NCBI RefSeq assembly: GCF_000739595.1
Contig: NZ_BBJP01000023.1
Span: 1 to 64,000, forward strand
Source of the DNA: Halorubrum halophilum
GTDB lineage: Archaea; Halobacteriota; Halobacteria; Halobacteriales; Haloferacaceae
Reading direction: 5' to 3'
Length of the DNA stretch: 64,000 nucleotides
Position numbers and translations under genes: made by a program. The number at the start of each line of letters is the position of its first letter. Position 1 is the first letter of the stretch. Shown here piece after piece: positions 16,170 through 24,752 of the stretch. The notes under the pieces were generated by a model that searched no databases, was not told where the DNA came from, and saw nothing but the letters and a program-made list of their open reading frames with translations.

Positions 16170-16735
16170 TGCGCCCCCTCGCGGTCGTCGGCGTCGCGGC
16201 GGTCGGGGTCGGGTTCGTCGCGGTCGTAAACCGCGGAATCGCGGCCGCGCTCGACCCCTCCGCCGTCGTCGTCACCCTGATCGGCGCCCTCGCCGTCGTG
16301 CAGGGGATCCGGTACGCGAACGAGCGCCGCGGCCGCGACCGACGGATCTCCGACCCCGGCGAACCGGAGCGACGGGCGCCCGCGACCGTACCGGGGGCCG
16401 ACCTCGACGAGCGAATCGCCCGGATGACCGCCGGGTCTCCCGGGGGATACGCCTCGCGCCGCGAACTCCGGGAGCGGATCCGGACCGCCGCGGTGGCGGC
16501 GGTCGCCCGGGAGCGGAACCGCTCGACCGCCGCGGCTGAGCGGGCCGTAGCGGTCGGGACGTGGACCGACGACCCGACCGCGGCCGCGTTCCTCGCTGAC
16601 GACGCGTCGTACCCGATCCGAGTTCGTCTCCGAGCCGCGATCCGTGGTCGGTCGCGGTACGGGTACGGGCTCCGCGCCGCGCTCGGCGCGATCGAACGGC
16701 TCGACGGCGACGATCCGGGGGGGTCGGCCCGATGA
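16169..16735 (+). CDS. Membrane protein of the DUF58 operon (DUF7269-like)
   Basis: 188 residues from a GTG at 16169, immediately at the previous stop. Two N-terminal transmembrane helices (about 3-22 and 31-48) are followed by an Arg-rich soluble domain with ISDPGEPERRAPATVPGADLDERI and a C-terminal SRYGYGLRAALGAIERL helix. This matches the haloarchaeal DUF7269 proteins that always sit between DUF4129 and DUF58 genes. No enzymatic motif is visible, so it is probably a structural subunit. Its stop overlaps the next ATG (ATGA). Confidence 0.75.
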   Translation: MRPLAVVGVAAVGVGFVAVVNRGIAAALDPSAVVVTLIGALAVVQGIRYANERRGRDRRISDPGEPERRAPATVPGADLDERIARMTAGSPGGYASRRELRERIRTAAVAAVARERNRSTAAAERAVAVGTWTDDPTAAAFLADDASYPIRVRLRAAIRGRSRYGYGLRAALGAIERLDGDDPGGSAR

Positions 16736-18096
16736 GCGCCAGACCCACCGAGGCCGGCTCCCCGGGCGACGACGCCGCGAGCCGCGAGACGGGAGACCGA
16801 GAGGCGACCCCCGCGACCGAGCGCACGCCACTCAGACGGTCTGAGACGGCTCGGTGGGACGGGATCGCCGGCGTCGCCCTCGCGCTCGTCGGGGTCGGCG
16901 TCGTCACCCGGCAGCCCGGGCTCGTGCTGGCCGGCGCCGTCGGCCTCGGGTACGCCGTCTACGCGCGGATCGGCGAGGCGCCCGAGGCGACGGTCGAAGT
17001 GTCTCGGACTGTGAGCGACGACGCCCCGGCGCCGGGCGACGAGGTGACCGTCGCGGTTCGCGCGCGCAACGTCGGCGACGCCCCCCTGCCGGACCTCCGG
17101 CTCGTCGACGGGGTGCCGTCCGGGCTGGAGGTCGTCGACGGCCCGGCGCGGATCGCGACCGCGCTCCGACCGGGCGCGACGGCGACCTTCGAGTACACCG
17201 TCCGGGCGAGCCGCGGGGAACACGAGTGGGAGCCGACCCGCGGGATCACGCGGACCGCGGCCGGCTCTCGGGAGCGCGCGACCGAGCTCGCGACGCCGAC
17301 CCGGATCGTCTGCACCCCGGAGCTCTCGGCGGGCGGCGACCTCCCGCTGCGGGGGTTGACAACGATCGACCACGGCCGCGTTCCGACCGACGTCGGGGGC
17401 GCTGGCGTCGAGTTCCACGCCACCCGCGAGTACCGCCGCGGCGACCCCGTCAAGCGCATTGACTGGAACCGGCGGGCGCGGACGGGGGAGCTGGCGACGC
17501 TCGAACTCCGGGAGGAGCGCGCCGCGACCGTCGTCCTCCTGATCGACGCACGGGAGTCGGCGTACGCCGCGTCCGAGCCCGACGCCGACACCGCCGTCGA
17601 GGCGAGCGTCGAGGCCGCCGGGCAGGCGTTCACCGCGCTGCTCGACGGCGGGGACCGGGTCGGCATCGCGGCGGTCGGCCCGCGTGACTGCTGGCTCTCT
17701 CCGGGGGCCGGCACGGCGCACGCGGCCCGCGGGCGCGAGACGCTGGCGACCGACCCCGCGCTGGCGCCGACGCCGAGCGAGGGGCGGTTCTACGGGTCGC
17801 TGTGGCTCCGGCGGTTCCGCCGACGGCTCCCGGCCGACGCGCAGGTGCTCTTCTTCACCCCGCTGCTCGACGACTACGCGGTCTCGCTCGCGCGCCGAAT
17901 CGACGCCCACGGTCACCTCGTCACCGTCTGCTCGCCCGACGTGACCGCCGGCGACACGCCCGGGACGAGGTTGGTTTCGTTCGAGCGCCGCGAACGGCTC
18001 CGAGAGCTGCGCGGGGCGGGGATCCGCGCCGTCGAGTGGGGCGACCGGTCGTTCCCCGTCGCGGTCGCGCGGGCCACCGGGAGGTGGTCGCGGTGA
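16732..18096 (+). CDS. DUF58-domain protein with von Willebrand A-like fold
   Basis: 454 residues. After a polar leader of 40 residues come two membrane helices (about 45-80), a CARDB-like beta domain (DAPLPDLRLVDGVPSGLEVV), the DUF58 signature FHATREYRRGDPVKRIDWNRRARTGEL near residue 230, and a vWA-type region with VVLLIDARES and a later ELFFTP-like strand. DUF58 proteins are partners of MoxR AAA ATPases and probably assemble metal-dependent complexes at the membrane. It overlaps both neighbours by four bases, so the four-gene unit is translated as one operon. Confidence 0.85.
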   Translation: MSARPTEAGSPGDDAASRETGDREATPATERTPLRRSETARWDGIAGVALALVGVGVVTRQPGLVLAGAVGLGYAVYARIGEAPEATVEVSRTVSDDAPAPGDEVTVAVRARNVGDAPLPDLRLVDGVPSGLEVVDGPARIATALRPGATATFEYTVRASRGEHEWEPTRGITRTAAGSRERATELATPTRIVCTPELSAGGDLPLRGLTTIDHGRVPTDVGGAGVEFHATREYRRGDPVKRIDWNRRARTGELATLELREERAATVVLLIDARESAYAASEPDADTAVEASVEAAGQAFTALLDGGDRVGIAAVGPRDCWLSPGAGTAHAARGRETLATDPALAPTPSEGRFYGSLWLRRFRRRLPADAQVLFFTPLLDDYAVSLARRIDAHGHLVTVCSPDVTAGDTPGTRLVSFERRERLRELRGAGIRAVEWGDRSFPVAVARATGRWSR

Positions 18097-18638
18097 GCCG
18101 GCGCGGGACGGCGGACGGCGACGCGGACCCCGGTGATACGGACGACCGCGAGCGCGACGCTCGCCCGCCGACCGTCGCGGTCGCCGCGAGCCTCGTCGCC
18201 GGTGCGGTCGCGGCGCTGTCCGCGTTCCTCGCCGCCCCCCTCGGCGGGGCGCTCGTGGGGCTCGCAACGGTCGGCTTCCTCGCCGGGTCGCTCCGGCGGT
18301 CCGCTCGGATCCTCTCGTGGGCCGCGGGGGTCGGCGTCGTCGGGATCGCGGTCGCGGGATACCTCGGTGGGGCGGTCGAACCCCTGCTCGCGGCCGGCGT
18401 CGCGCTCGCGCTCGCGTGGGACCTCGCGGACCACGGGATCTCCCTCGGCGAGCAGGTCGGGCGAGACGGGCGGACTCGCCGGAACGTCGCGGTCCACGCC
18501 GGGACGAACCTGCTCGCGGGCGGGCTCTCGGTCGCGGTCGTCTACGGGACCTATCTGGCCGCCGCCGGGAACCAGCCGGTCGCCGCGCTCGCACTCCTCC
18601 TGTTCGGGGCGGTGGCGCTGGCGTCGGCGGTGCGGTGA
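18093..18638 (+). CDS. Polytopic membrane protein of the DUF58 operon (DUF7519-like)
   Basis: 181 residues from a GTG at 18093 that overlaps the DUF58 stop. A polar N-terminal segment of 30 residues is followed by about five hydrophobic stretches covering the rest, with a conserved-looking [18 protein letters not shown] loop. This is the pattern of the haloarchaeal DUF7519 proteins that close the DUF4129-DUF7269-DUF58 operon. It has no enzymatic motif and is probably a membrane anchor or channel-like subunit. Confidence 0.75.
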   Translation: MSRRGTADGDADPGDTDDRERDARPPTVAVAASLVAGAVAALSAFLAAPLGGALVGLATVGFLAGSLRRSARILSWAAGVGVVGIAVAGYLGGAVEPLLAAGVALALAWDLADHGISLGEQVGRDGRTRRNVAVHAGTNLLAGGLSVAVVYGTYLAAAGNQPVAALALLLFGAVALASAVR

Positions 18639-18721
18639 GCGTCGAATCTCGCGGTTCGCGCGGTTCCCTCGCCCCGCCGCCGATCGCGAGTTCTTTTGTA
18701 CTCCCTCGCCGACGCTTCGGT

Positions 18722-18862
18722 ATGCACACCGAAGCGACCGCAGTGACCGCAGTGACCGCCGCGACCCCGGCCGCCGCAGGGACCGCGGCGGCTGCGGCGA
18801 CCGCGGCAGCTACGGCGACCGCGGCGACCGCGGCGGCCGCCACGAGGAGGTGGTCGGCGTGA
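18722..18862 (+). CDS. Ala/Thr-repeat upstream ORF overlapping the KDG kinase start
   Basis: 46 codons from the ATG at 18722, almost only Ala and Thr after the first five residues, built from 9-nt repeats of the type GACCGCAGT. It ends RRWSA with a TGA overlapping the GTG of the kinase gene (GTGA at 18859-18862). The overlap suggests translational coupling or a leader peptide; expansion of a simple repeat in the untranslated leader is the alternative. No known family. Confidence 0.35.
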   Translation: MHTEATAVTAVTAATPAAAGTAAAAATAAATATAATAAAATRRWSA

Positions 18863-19815
18863 CGGATCTGGTGACGTTCGGCGAGACGATGCTCCGGCTC
18901 TCGCCGCCGCGCGGCGAGCGGCTGGAGACCACCGAGAATCTGGGCGTGCAGGCGGGCGGCGCGGAGAGCAACGTCGCGGTCGGCGCCGCCCGGCTCGGCG
19001 CCGACGCCGTCTGGCTCTCGAAGCTCCCGGAGTCGCCGCTCGGCCGCCGGATCATCGGCGAGCTCCGAAGCCACGGCGTCCGGACGGGCGTGTCGTGGGC
19101 CGACCCCGAGACGAGCCGACTCGGCACGTACTACCTCGAACACGGCGGCGAGCCGCGCGGGACGAACGTGATCTACGACCGCGCCGACGCCGCGATCACG
19201 ACGGTCACGCCCGCGGAGCTGCCGACCGGGGCGCTGGAGTCGGCCGAGCGCTTCCACACGACCGGGATCACGCCCGCGCTCTCGGAGCGGGCCGCGGAGA
19301 CGACGACGGCGCTGCTTCGCACCGCGGGCGAGGCCGGCACGACGCGCTCGTTCGACCTCAACTACCGGGCGAAGCTCTGGGACCCCGAGACCGCCCGCGC
19401 CGCCTACGAGGAGCTCTTCGAGCACGTCGACACGCTGTTCGTCCCCCGGCGGGACGCCCGCGAGGTGCTGGGCCGCGAGGGCGACGCGGTCGAGATCGCT
19501 CACGGGCTCGCGTCGGCGTTCGACTTCGAGACGGTGGTCGTCACCCGCGGCACGGAGGGCGCGGTCGCGCTCCGGAACGGCGAGGTGTACGAGCAGGGCG
19601 TCTTCGAGGCCGACACCTACGACGCGATCGGCACCGGCGACGCGTTCGTCGCCGGCTACCTCGCGAAGCGAACGGACGGGGGCGACGTGGCCGACGCGCT
19701 GGAGTGGGCCGCCGCGGCCGCCGCCCTGAAGCGCACCGTCGACGGCGACCTCGCGGTGATCACGCCCGGCGACGTCGAGAGCGTCGTCGACGGCGCGGGC
19801 GGGATCGACCGATAG
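18859..19815 (+). CDS. kdgK: 2-keto-3-deoxygluconate kinase (PfkB family)
   Basis: 318 residues from the GTG at 18859 ([17 protein letters not shown]). PfkB/ribokinase features are the [15 protein letters not shown] substrate motif near residue 35 and the C-terminal signature [17 protein letters not shown], which holds the catalytic Asp and anion hole. The N-terminal FGETMLR and the overall pattern match KDG kinases, which phosphorylate 2-keto-3-deoxygluconate in the semi-phosphorylative Entner-Doudoroff pathway used by haloarchaea for glucose. Another sugar acid is possible. It is preceded by an overlapping Ala/Thr ORF and followed directly by repeat copy B. Confidence 0.8.
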   Translation: MTDLVTFGETMLRLSPPRGERLETTENLGVQAGGAESNVAVGAARLGADAVWLSKLPESPLGRRIIGELRSHGVRTGVSWADPETSRLGTYYLEHGGEPRGTNVIYDRADAAITTVTPAELPTGALESAERFHTTGITPALSERAAETTTALLRTAGEAGTTRSFDLNYRAKLWDPETARAAYEELFEHVDTLFVPRRDAREVLGREGDAVEIAHGLASAFDFETVVVTRGTEGAVALRNGEVYEQGVFEADTYDAIGTGDAFVAGYLAKRTDGGDVADALEWAAAAAALKRTVDGDLAVITPGDVESVVDGAGGIDR

Positions 19816-19821
19816 CGACCC

Positions 19822-20060
19822 TTATAAATACGGTGCGGTGGCGCACGCCTCCGAGTGGCCGCCCTCGGCGGCCACGAGGAGCCCGTGCGAGGTCGCCGGC
19901 GCGTAGCGCCGGCTGCCAGAGGGACCTTCGGTCCCTCGCTGGACGCCGCGAGCGCTTTTAAGCGCGAGCGGCGAGGTTGGGGAGGCGTGAGGTTCGGGGC
20001 GGTTGCGGGGCGGTTGCGGTGCGGGGCGACCGAGGCTGTGGAGCTCTTCACCGCGGAGTC
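19822..20060 (+). repeat. Dispersed structured element, copy B (5' half only)
   Basis: A TATA-like TTATAAATA at 19822-19830 precedes TGCGGTGGCGCACGCCTCC. The first GA-bracketed hairpin has arms 19855-19863 and 19867-19875 with loop CTC. The second keeps GCGCTTTTAAGCGC but its outer stem is CGCCGC with GCGGCG, a compensatory change against copy A. Between them sit two extra perfect hairpins (GCCGGCGC with loop GTA; GAGGGACC with loop TTC). The GGTGGGACTCAAAGG block and long stem are missing. The rest of 19816-20148 has no gene. Confidence 0.6.
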
Positions 20061-20148
20061 CGCGCTCGATGCGGACGGGTCGGTCACGGAGACGCGTTCA
20101 CGTCTCGGCCCGAAACGGGTATCCGCGCGCGACCGCAACCCGACACCG

Positions 20149-21129
20149 ATGGAGTGTGACAGGTGCGGCGACGACGCGATCCACCACGCCGCCTACTCCG
20201 GGGCGCACCTCTGTGGCGACCACCTCCGCCGGTCGGTCGAGAAGCGCGTGAAACGCCGCGTCCGCGAGGACACCCTGCTCGATCCGGAGGCGACGCCGGA
20301 CGACCCCGACCGCTGGGTGATCGGCCTCTCGGGCGGGAAAGACAGCGTCGCGCTGACCCAGATTTTGGACGACGTGTTCGGGAAGGACCCCCGCGTCGAG
20401 ATGCTCGCGTTGACGATCCACGAGGGGATCGAGGGATACCGCGACGAGAGCCTCGACGCCTGCGTCGAACTCGCCGAGAACCTCTCGCTCCGCCACGAGG
20501 TCGTCTCCTACGAGGAGGAGTTCGACGTGCAGATGGACGACGTGGTCGAGAGCGACCCCGAGAACATGGCCGCCTGCGCGTACTGCGGCGTGTTCCGGCG
20601 GGACCTCTTGGAGACGTACGCCGCCGAGTTCGACGCCGACAAGCTGCTCACCGGCCACAACCTCGACGACGAGGCCCAGACGGCGATGATGAACTTCCTC
20701 GAGGGCGACGTGCGACAGGTGGCGAAACACTTCGACGCCTCGCTCGGCCCCTTCGACGAGCGCGAGGGGACCGACGAATTCGTCCCGCGCGCCAAGCCCC
20801 TCCGGGACGTGCCCGAAAAGGAGATCGCCCTGTACTGTCACGTCCGCGACCTCCCGACTCACATGGCGGAGTGCCCGCACTCCTCGGAGGCGTACCGTGG
20901 CGAGATCCAGTCGACGATCCACGAGTTAGAGGAGAACCACCCCGGCGCCCGCCACTCGATCATGGCCGGGTACGAGGAGCTCTCCGCGCTCGCCGCCGAG
21001 ACGTATCGCGAGGGGGGTGACGCCGCCGACGACTCGCCCGACCTCGGCGAGTGCGAGCGCTGCGGATCGAAGACGAGCCGCGACGTCTGCCGGAAGTGCC
21101 GCCTGCTCGACTCGATCGAAGCGGCCTGA
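20149..21129 (+). CDS. ncsA: tRNA 2-thiolation protein NcsA (CTU1/TtuA type)
   Basis: 326 residues from the ATG at 20149, which starts the expected zinc ribbon MECDRCGDDAIHH. The PP-loop GLSGGKDSVAL near residue 62 binds ATP. A CAYCGVFRRDLL motif supplies cysteines for an Fe-S cluster or sulfur relay, followed by GHNLDDEAQTAMMNFL. The C-terminal CERCGSKTSRDVCRKC is a second zinc ribbon. It adenylates U34 of tRNA for 2-thiolation, with SAMP2-type sulfur carriers in haloarchaea; a SAMP2-like gene occurs at 47282. Monocistronic, just after repeat copy B. Confidence 0.92.
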   Translation: MECDRCGDDAIHHAAYSGAHLCGDHLRRSVEKRVKRRVREDTLLDPEATPDDPDRWVIGLSGGKDSVALTQILDDVFGKDPRVEMLALTIHEGIEGYRDESLDACVELAENLSLRHEVVSYEEEFDVQMDDVVESDPENMAACAYCGVFRRDLLETYAAEFDADKLLTGHNLDDEAQTAMMNFLEGDVRQVAKHFDASLGPFDEREGTDEFVPRAKPLRDVPEKEIALYCHVRDLPTHMAECPHSSEAYRGEIQSTIHELEENHPGARHSIMAGYEELSALAAETYREGGDAADDSPDLGECERCGSKTSRDVCRKCRLLDSIEAA

Positions 21130-21147
21130 GCCGGTCGCCGAAGCGAG

Positions 21148-22167
21148 TTATTCCTCCGGACCGACCCGCCCGAGCAGGTCGAGCTGGTGGGTGAGGTAGA
21201 CGAGCTCTCCGGCGTCGACCTGCCGCCGGCGGCGGGCGAGCCACGCGTCGAGTTCGGCGGCCGGGTCCTCGTCGTCCTCCGACAGCGTCCTCGCCGACGG
21301 CCCCTCCACCGTCCCCTCGATCACCTCGCCGATCGCCTCCTCCACGGTGTCGAGGATGTACCGGAGGAAGAACGCCTCGTCGCCGGGGTAGGGCGACTCG
21401 GGAGCGGTCTGCCGATCCGCGCCCTCGACCGGCCGGACCACCCAGTCCGAGCCGGCGGCGCCGAGGAGCGAGGCGCCCTCGATTCCTCGGAGCCGCGCGA
21501 GAGCGTCGCCGCCGGCGCGGCTGCTTCCGCCGGGCTTGGCGTCCATGTGCGCGTGGTAGCGGCGCTCGATCGCCCGGTCGGCCGGGTGGAACGGGCGAAA
21601 TCGCGTCCCCCCGTCGAACGTGATCGGGAAGTAGTACGTCCCGCCGGGCGCGAGCGCGTCGAGCAGGGTCTCGAGTCCGGTCAGATCGAGCACGTCGAGC
21701 AGCGCCATCCCGATTAGGGCGTCGAACTCGCCCGGTCGCTCCGCCGCGTACGCGACCGCGTCGGCGGCGACCGACTCGACCTGAACCACGCGCGAGTTCG
21801 TCTCGACGACGACCGCGTCGGTCTCGCCTCCGTCGGCCGCCTCGGCGACGGAGACCGGCTCGTCCCGGCCCGCGGCCCACTCCCGGAGGAACGGGTCGAG
21901 TCCGGCGAGCGTCCCCGCGTCGCGGTCGACGGCGACGTACCGGGTCTCGCCGGGCGGGAGCACCTCCCAGTCGATCAGGCGGGCGACCATCGTCCCGATG
22001 CCGGCCCCGACCTCCAGCACGCGGAGCGGTCCCTCGGTCGCCGCGGCGCGGTCGGCGAGCCGCTCGCGGAGGATCCCGACGAGCCGCCGGTCGAGCGCCC
22101 GGTCGTCGACGGTGCGCTTCGCGCGGAGGTAGCGCCGGAAGGCGGCGGTCTCGTCGTCGCCCGTCAC
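21148..22167 (-). CDS. Class I SAM-dependent methyltransferase
   Basis: 339 residues from a GTG at 22167 that overlaps the glycosyltransferase stop by four bases. Motif I is VLEVGAGIGTMVARLIDW (about 48-65), followed by YVAVDRDAGTLAGLDPFL and, further on, ALIGMALLDVLDL and APGGTYYFPITFDGGTRF, typical of Rossmann methyltransferases. The substrate is not deducible; the operon suggests a glycosylated or pterin-derived intermediate. It is the last gene of the PTPS-GT4-methyltransferase unit. The C-terminal 60 residues are acidic and helical. Confidence 0.8.
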   Translation of the reverse strand: MTGDDETAAFRRYLRAKRTVDDRALDRRLVGILRERLADRAAATEGPLRVLEVGAGIGTMVARLIDWEVLPPGETRYVAVDRDAGTLAGLDPFLREWAAGRDEPVSVAEAADGGETDAVVVETNSRVVQVESVAADAVAYAAERPGEFDALIGMALLDVLDLTGLETLLDALAPGGTYYFPITFDGGTRFRPFHPADRAIERRYHAHMDAKPGGSSRAGGDALARLRGIEGASLLGAAGSDWVVRPVEGADRQTAPESPYPGDEAFFLRYILDTVEEAIGEVIEGTVEGPSARTLSEDDEDPAAELDAWLARRRRQVDAGELVYLTHQLDLLGRVGPEE

Positions 22168-23288
22168 GCCACCACCCCCGCCTCGGAGCCGGTATCGGCG
22201 ACGACCTCGGCAAGCAGCCGCCTGACGAGGGCCGTCGACTCCGCCCAGCTCGGGTGACGCTCGTACCGTCGCCTGGCCGCGCGACTCATCTCCGCGAGCC
22301 GGTCGGGATCGGCCGCGAACTCGTCGAGCGCGCGGGCGACGGCGTCGGGGTCGTCCGGGTCGACGAGGACGCCCGTCTCCCCGTCTGTGACCGTCTCGCT
22401 CGCGCCGCCGGCCCGCGAGGCGATCGCCGGGAGGCCGAAGCTCATCCCCTCCAAGTAGACGATCCCGAAGCCCTCGTACCGCGAGGGGACGGCGAGGACG
22501 TGGCTCTCGCGGAGGGCGTCGGCCAGCGCGTCGTCCGACAGCCGGCCGGCGAAGCGGACGCGGTCGCCGAGCCCGCGCTCCCGGACCAGCCGCCGGACGC
22601 CGGCGACGTGGGCCTCGTCGACCGGTCGACCGACGACCGTGAGGTCGACGCGGGCGTCGGCGCGGGCCATCCCCTCGACGAGCGTGTCCAGCCCCTTCCG
22701 CGGCGCGAGGTTCCCCACGAACGCGACTCGGAGGGGGGCGGCGTCGCCGCCACGCTCGTCGCCGTCACGCTCGTCGCCGCCGCGCGACGCGGCCCGCGCC
22801 GCGATTTCGGCGTCGTCGATCGCGGGGTCGAACCGGTCGCCGGCGGGCGGCGCGACGACGGTGGCCTCGGGGTCGACGCCGAGGGCGGCGACGGCGTCGC
22901 GGGTCGCCGCGCTGTTGCAGACGACGCCGTCGACGGCCGCGAGGTACCGGCGTTCGACGGCGCGGTACAGCGGCGAGAGGCGGCGCGGCTCGCTCGCGCG
23001 CAGGTGGTGAACGATACTGACGACCGGATACGGGAGGTCGCGGTTGGCGAGGAGCAGCGAGGGGTGCGCGAGCTCGTCCTGTAACATCACGTCGACGTCG
23101 ACGCGGAGGCGGTCCCGGAACCTCGGGAGCGCGTTGTCGAGCAGTCCACGCGGATACGCCCGCCACGGAAGTTCGACGACCTCCACGGTGTCGCCCGCTC
23201 GGCGGAGCCCCTCGACCAGCTTCCGGTCGTAACGGAACCCCCCGGACTGCTCGTCGAGGCTCCCGTACAGCGCGAGACCGACCCTCAT
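22164..23288 (-). CDS. GT4-family glycosyltransferase
   Basis: 374 residues, start ATG at 23288 overlapping the pterin-synthase stop by four bases. GT-B fold: N-terminal half with MRVGLALYGSLDEQSGG and VSIVHHLR, C-terminal half with VAFVGNLAPRKGLDTLVEG (nucleotide-sugar site) and the EX7E region SRYEGFGIVYLEGMSFGLP. It would transfer a sugar from a nucleotide or polyprenyl donor. A low-complexity Asp/Gly insert lies near residues 168-180. Translational coupling to the pterin synthase and the methyltransferase says the three act in one pathway. Confidence 0.88.
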   Translation of the reverse strand: MRVGLALYGSLDEQSGGFRYDRKLVEGLRRAGDTVEVVELPWRAYPRGLLDNALPRFRDRLRVDVDVMLQDELAHPSLLLANRDLPYPVVSIVHHLRASEPRRLSPLYRAVERRYLAAVDGVVCNSAATRDAVAALGVDPEATVVAPPAGDRFDPAIDDAEIAARAASRGGDERDGDERGGDAAPLRVAFVGNLAPRKGLDTLVEGMARADARVDLTVVGRPVDEAHVAGVRRLVRERGLGDRVRFAGRLSDDALADALRESHVLAVPSRYEGFGIVYLEGMSFGLPAIASRAGGASETVTDGETGVLVDPDDPDAVARALDEFAADPDRLAEMSRAARRRYERHPSWAESTALVRRLLAEVVADTGSEAGVVA

Positions 23289-23662
23289 ACCGGCGCGTCG
23301 TAGGTCGCGGCGGCCGCGTCGTCCTCCCAGACCGTCACGGCCAGTTCGGCCACGGTCTCGTCGGTCACCGCGTCGGTCACGCGCTCGAAGATGACGCGGG
23401 CGAAGCGCTCGACGCTTGGGTTGTCCCCCTCGAACTCGGGGAGATCGTTGAGCAGCTCGTCGCGGTAGCGGTCGGCGAGGTCGGCGAGCGCCGCCTCGGC
23501 GTCGTCGATGTCGACGAGGTAGTCGTGGGCGTTCAGCTCCGGGCCGCGGAAGGTCAGTTCCACCTCGAAGTGGTGGGAGTGCGGCACGCCCTCGGGTCCG
23601 GGATCGGGGACCGTGAGGTAGTGTTGGGCCACGAAGTCCGTCAGGACCGTCGTCGCGTACAT
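23285..23662 (-). CDS. 6-pyruvoyl-tetrahydropterin synthase homologue, Glu-type (PTPS-III-like)
   Basis: 125 residues. Zn ligands His14 (VAQHYL) and His28/His30 (PHSHHF) are present, as are the NPSVERFARVIFERV region and a Trp-Glu-Asp near the C-terminus. The catalytic Cys of PTPS/QueD, three residues before the HxH pair, is replaced by Glu24 (E-x3-H-x-H). A Glu there marks the PTPS-III group that forms 6-hydroxymethyl-dihydropterin from dihydroneopterin triphosphate-type substrates instead of queuosine precursors. First gene of a coupled PTPS-GT4-methyltransferase unit, so a modified pterin may be the pathway product; folate supply is the other option. Confidence 0.8.
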   Translation of the reverse strand: MYATTVLTDFVAQHYLTVPDPGPEGVPHSHHFEVELTFRGPELNAHDYLVDIDDAEAALADLADRYRDELLNDLPEFEGDNPSVERFARVIFERVTDAVTDETVAELAVTVWEDDAAAATYDAPV

Positions 23663-23762
23663 GGACCGATCTGAGGGGCGCGACGCACCTAAATCCGGAG
23701 GGTGGCGGTAGGGCGAGGCGGGGAGCCGCCGTCGCGGGACCCGGCGAGTCCTCCCGCCGTCG

Positions 23763-24632
23763 TCACAGGTAGCCGAGCGCTTCGAGCCGCTCGCGCTCGC
23801 CCGTCTCGCCGCGGACCCGGCTCACCGGCAGCGGCTCCGGCGGTTCGATCTCGGGGTCGAGAGTCCCGCGGTCGGTCCCCGCCGTCTCCGCCCACGGGAC
23901 GGCGAGGAGGGCGGGCACCGGCGTGTGCATGGGGTGCCCGTACAGCCCCCACTCGCCGAAGAGGTTACCGTGGTCGGCCGTGATCGCGACGCGGCCGTCG
24001 ACGTTGTCGACGAGCGTCGCTACCTCGCCGAGGACGTGTCGCAGGTTCGCCTCGTAGGCGTCCCAGACGCGCTCCTCGGAGACCTCGCCGCGCCGGAGCG
24101 ACACCCACGGGTTCCCCTCGTTGCTGTGGCTGCCCGTCCGAGCCAGCCCGTCGTCGCCGTCGAGCGGGTCCGGGACGAACGGGTGGTGCGGCTGCATGTA
24201 GTGGACGACGAGCCGGTCGGGATCGCGCTCGTGGGCGAGCGCGACGGCCCGGTCGGTGATCGCCGCCGCCGGCACGGTGCCGATCGCGTCGTCCCACGCG
24301 TACTTCCACACCTCGTCGAGCGCCGCGAACGCGTCGGCGTCGAGGTAGCGGTCGGTCCACGTGTTTCCCGTTACCATCGTTGTCCGCGCGGTCTCCGGGT
24401 GGTCCACGAAGGTGTTCTCCAACCACTCCGAGGAGGAGCTCCCGACCGAACGGACGGTCTCGACGCGGCCGAGGAAGTCGAAGTCCGGCGCGACCGCGCG
24501 CAGCAGGTCGGCCCGACAGGCGTCGAGGACGACGAGGGCGTCCCACTCGCGGTCGAAGGCGTTCATCCCATAGTCGAGCCGCCGACCGATCGCCTGCAGC
24601 CCGCGCAGGTAGGCGGTCCCGAGGCGGCTCAT
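23763..24632 (-). CDS. Alkaline-phosphatase-superfamily (sulfatase-like) protein
   Basis: 289 residues from the ATG at 24632 (MSRLGTAYLRG). Metal-binding motifs are VVLDACRADLL near residue 35, YMQPHHPF near 150 and AITADHGNLFGEWG near 225, the haloarchaeal sulfatase-like pattern. The CxPSR formylglycine motif of true sulfatases is absent; a Ser in VRSVGSSSSEW is the likely nucleophile, so a phosphodiesterase or phospho-group transferase is more likely. It precedes the pterin synthase by 100 bp on the same strand and is divergent from the reductase fusion at 24753. The intracellular or surface location is unclear, as no signal peptide is seen. Confidence 0.75.
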   Translation of the reverse strand: MSRLGTAYLRGLQAIGRRLDYGMNAFDREWDALVVLDACRADLLRAVAPDFDFLGRVETVRSVGSSSSEWLENTFVDHPETARTTMVTGNTWTDRYLDADAFAALDEVWKYAWDDAIGTVPAAAITDRAVALAHERDPDRLVVHYMQPHHPFVPDPLDGDDGLARTGSHSNEGNPWVSLRRGEVSEERVWDAYEANLRHVLGEVATLVDNVDGRVAITADHGNLFGEWGLYGHPMHTPVPALLAVPWAETAGTDRGTLDPEIEPPEPLPVSRVRGETGERERLEALGYL

Positions 24633-24752
24633 TCCCGGCTCAGTCACGACTGTGGGTTGGCACGAGGCGACTAAACCGCTCCGGCGACGCGGGACGCGAT
24701 CGTCCGCCCCCTCCGTCGGGACACCTATACGTCTCGCCGCCTCGATACGACC

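Noticed and set aside
16018-19503. A very long (1161-codon) open frame on the minus strand, Arg/Pro/Gly-rich
   Set aside because: It is antisense to four well-supported coupled genes and kdgK; high GC leaves such frames open by chance, and the composition is basic, unlike real haloarchaeal proteins.
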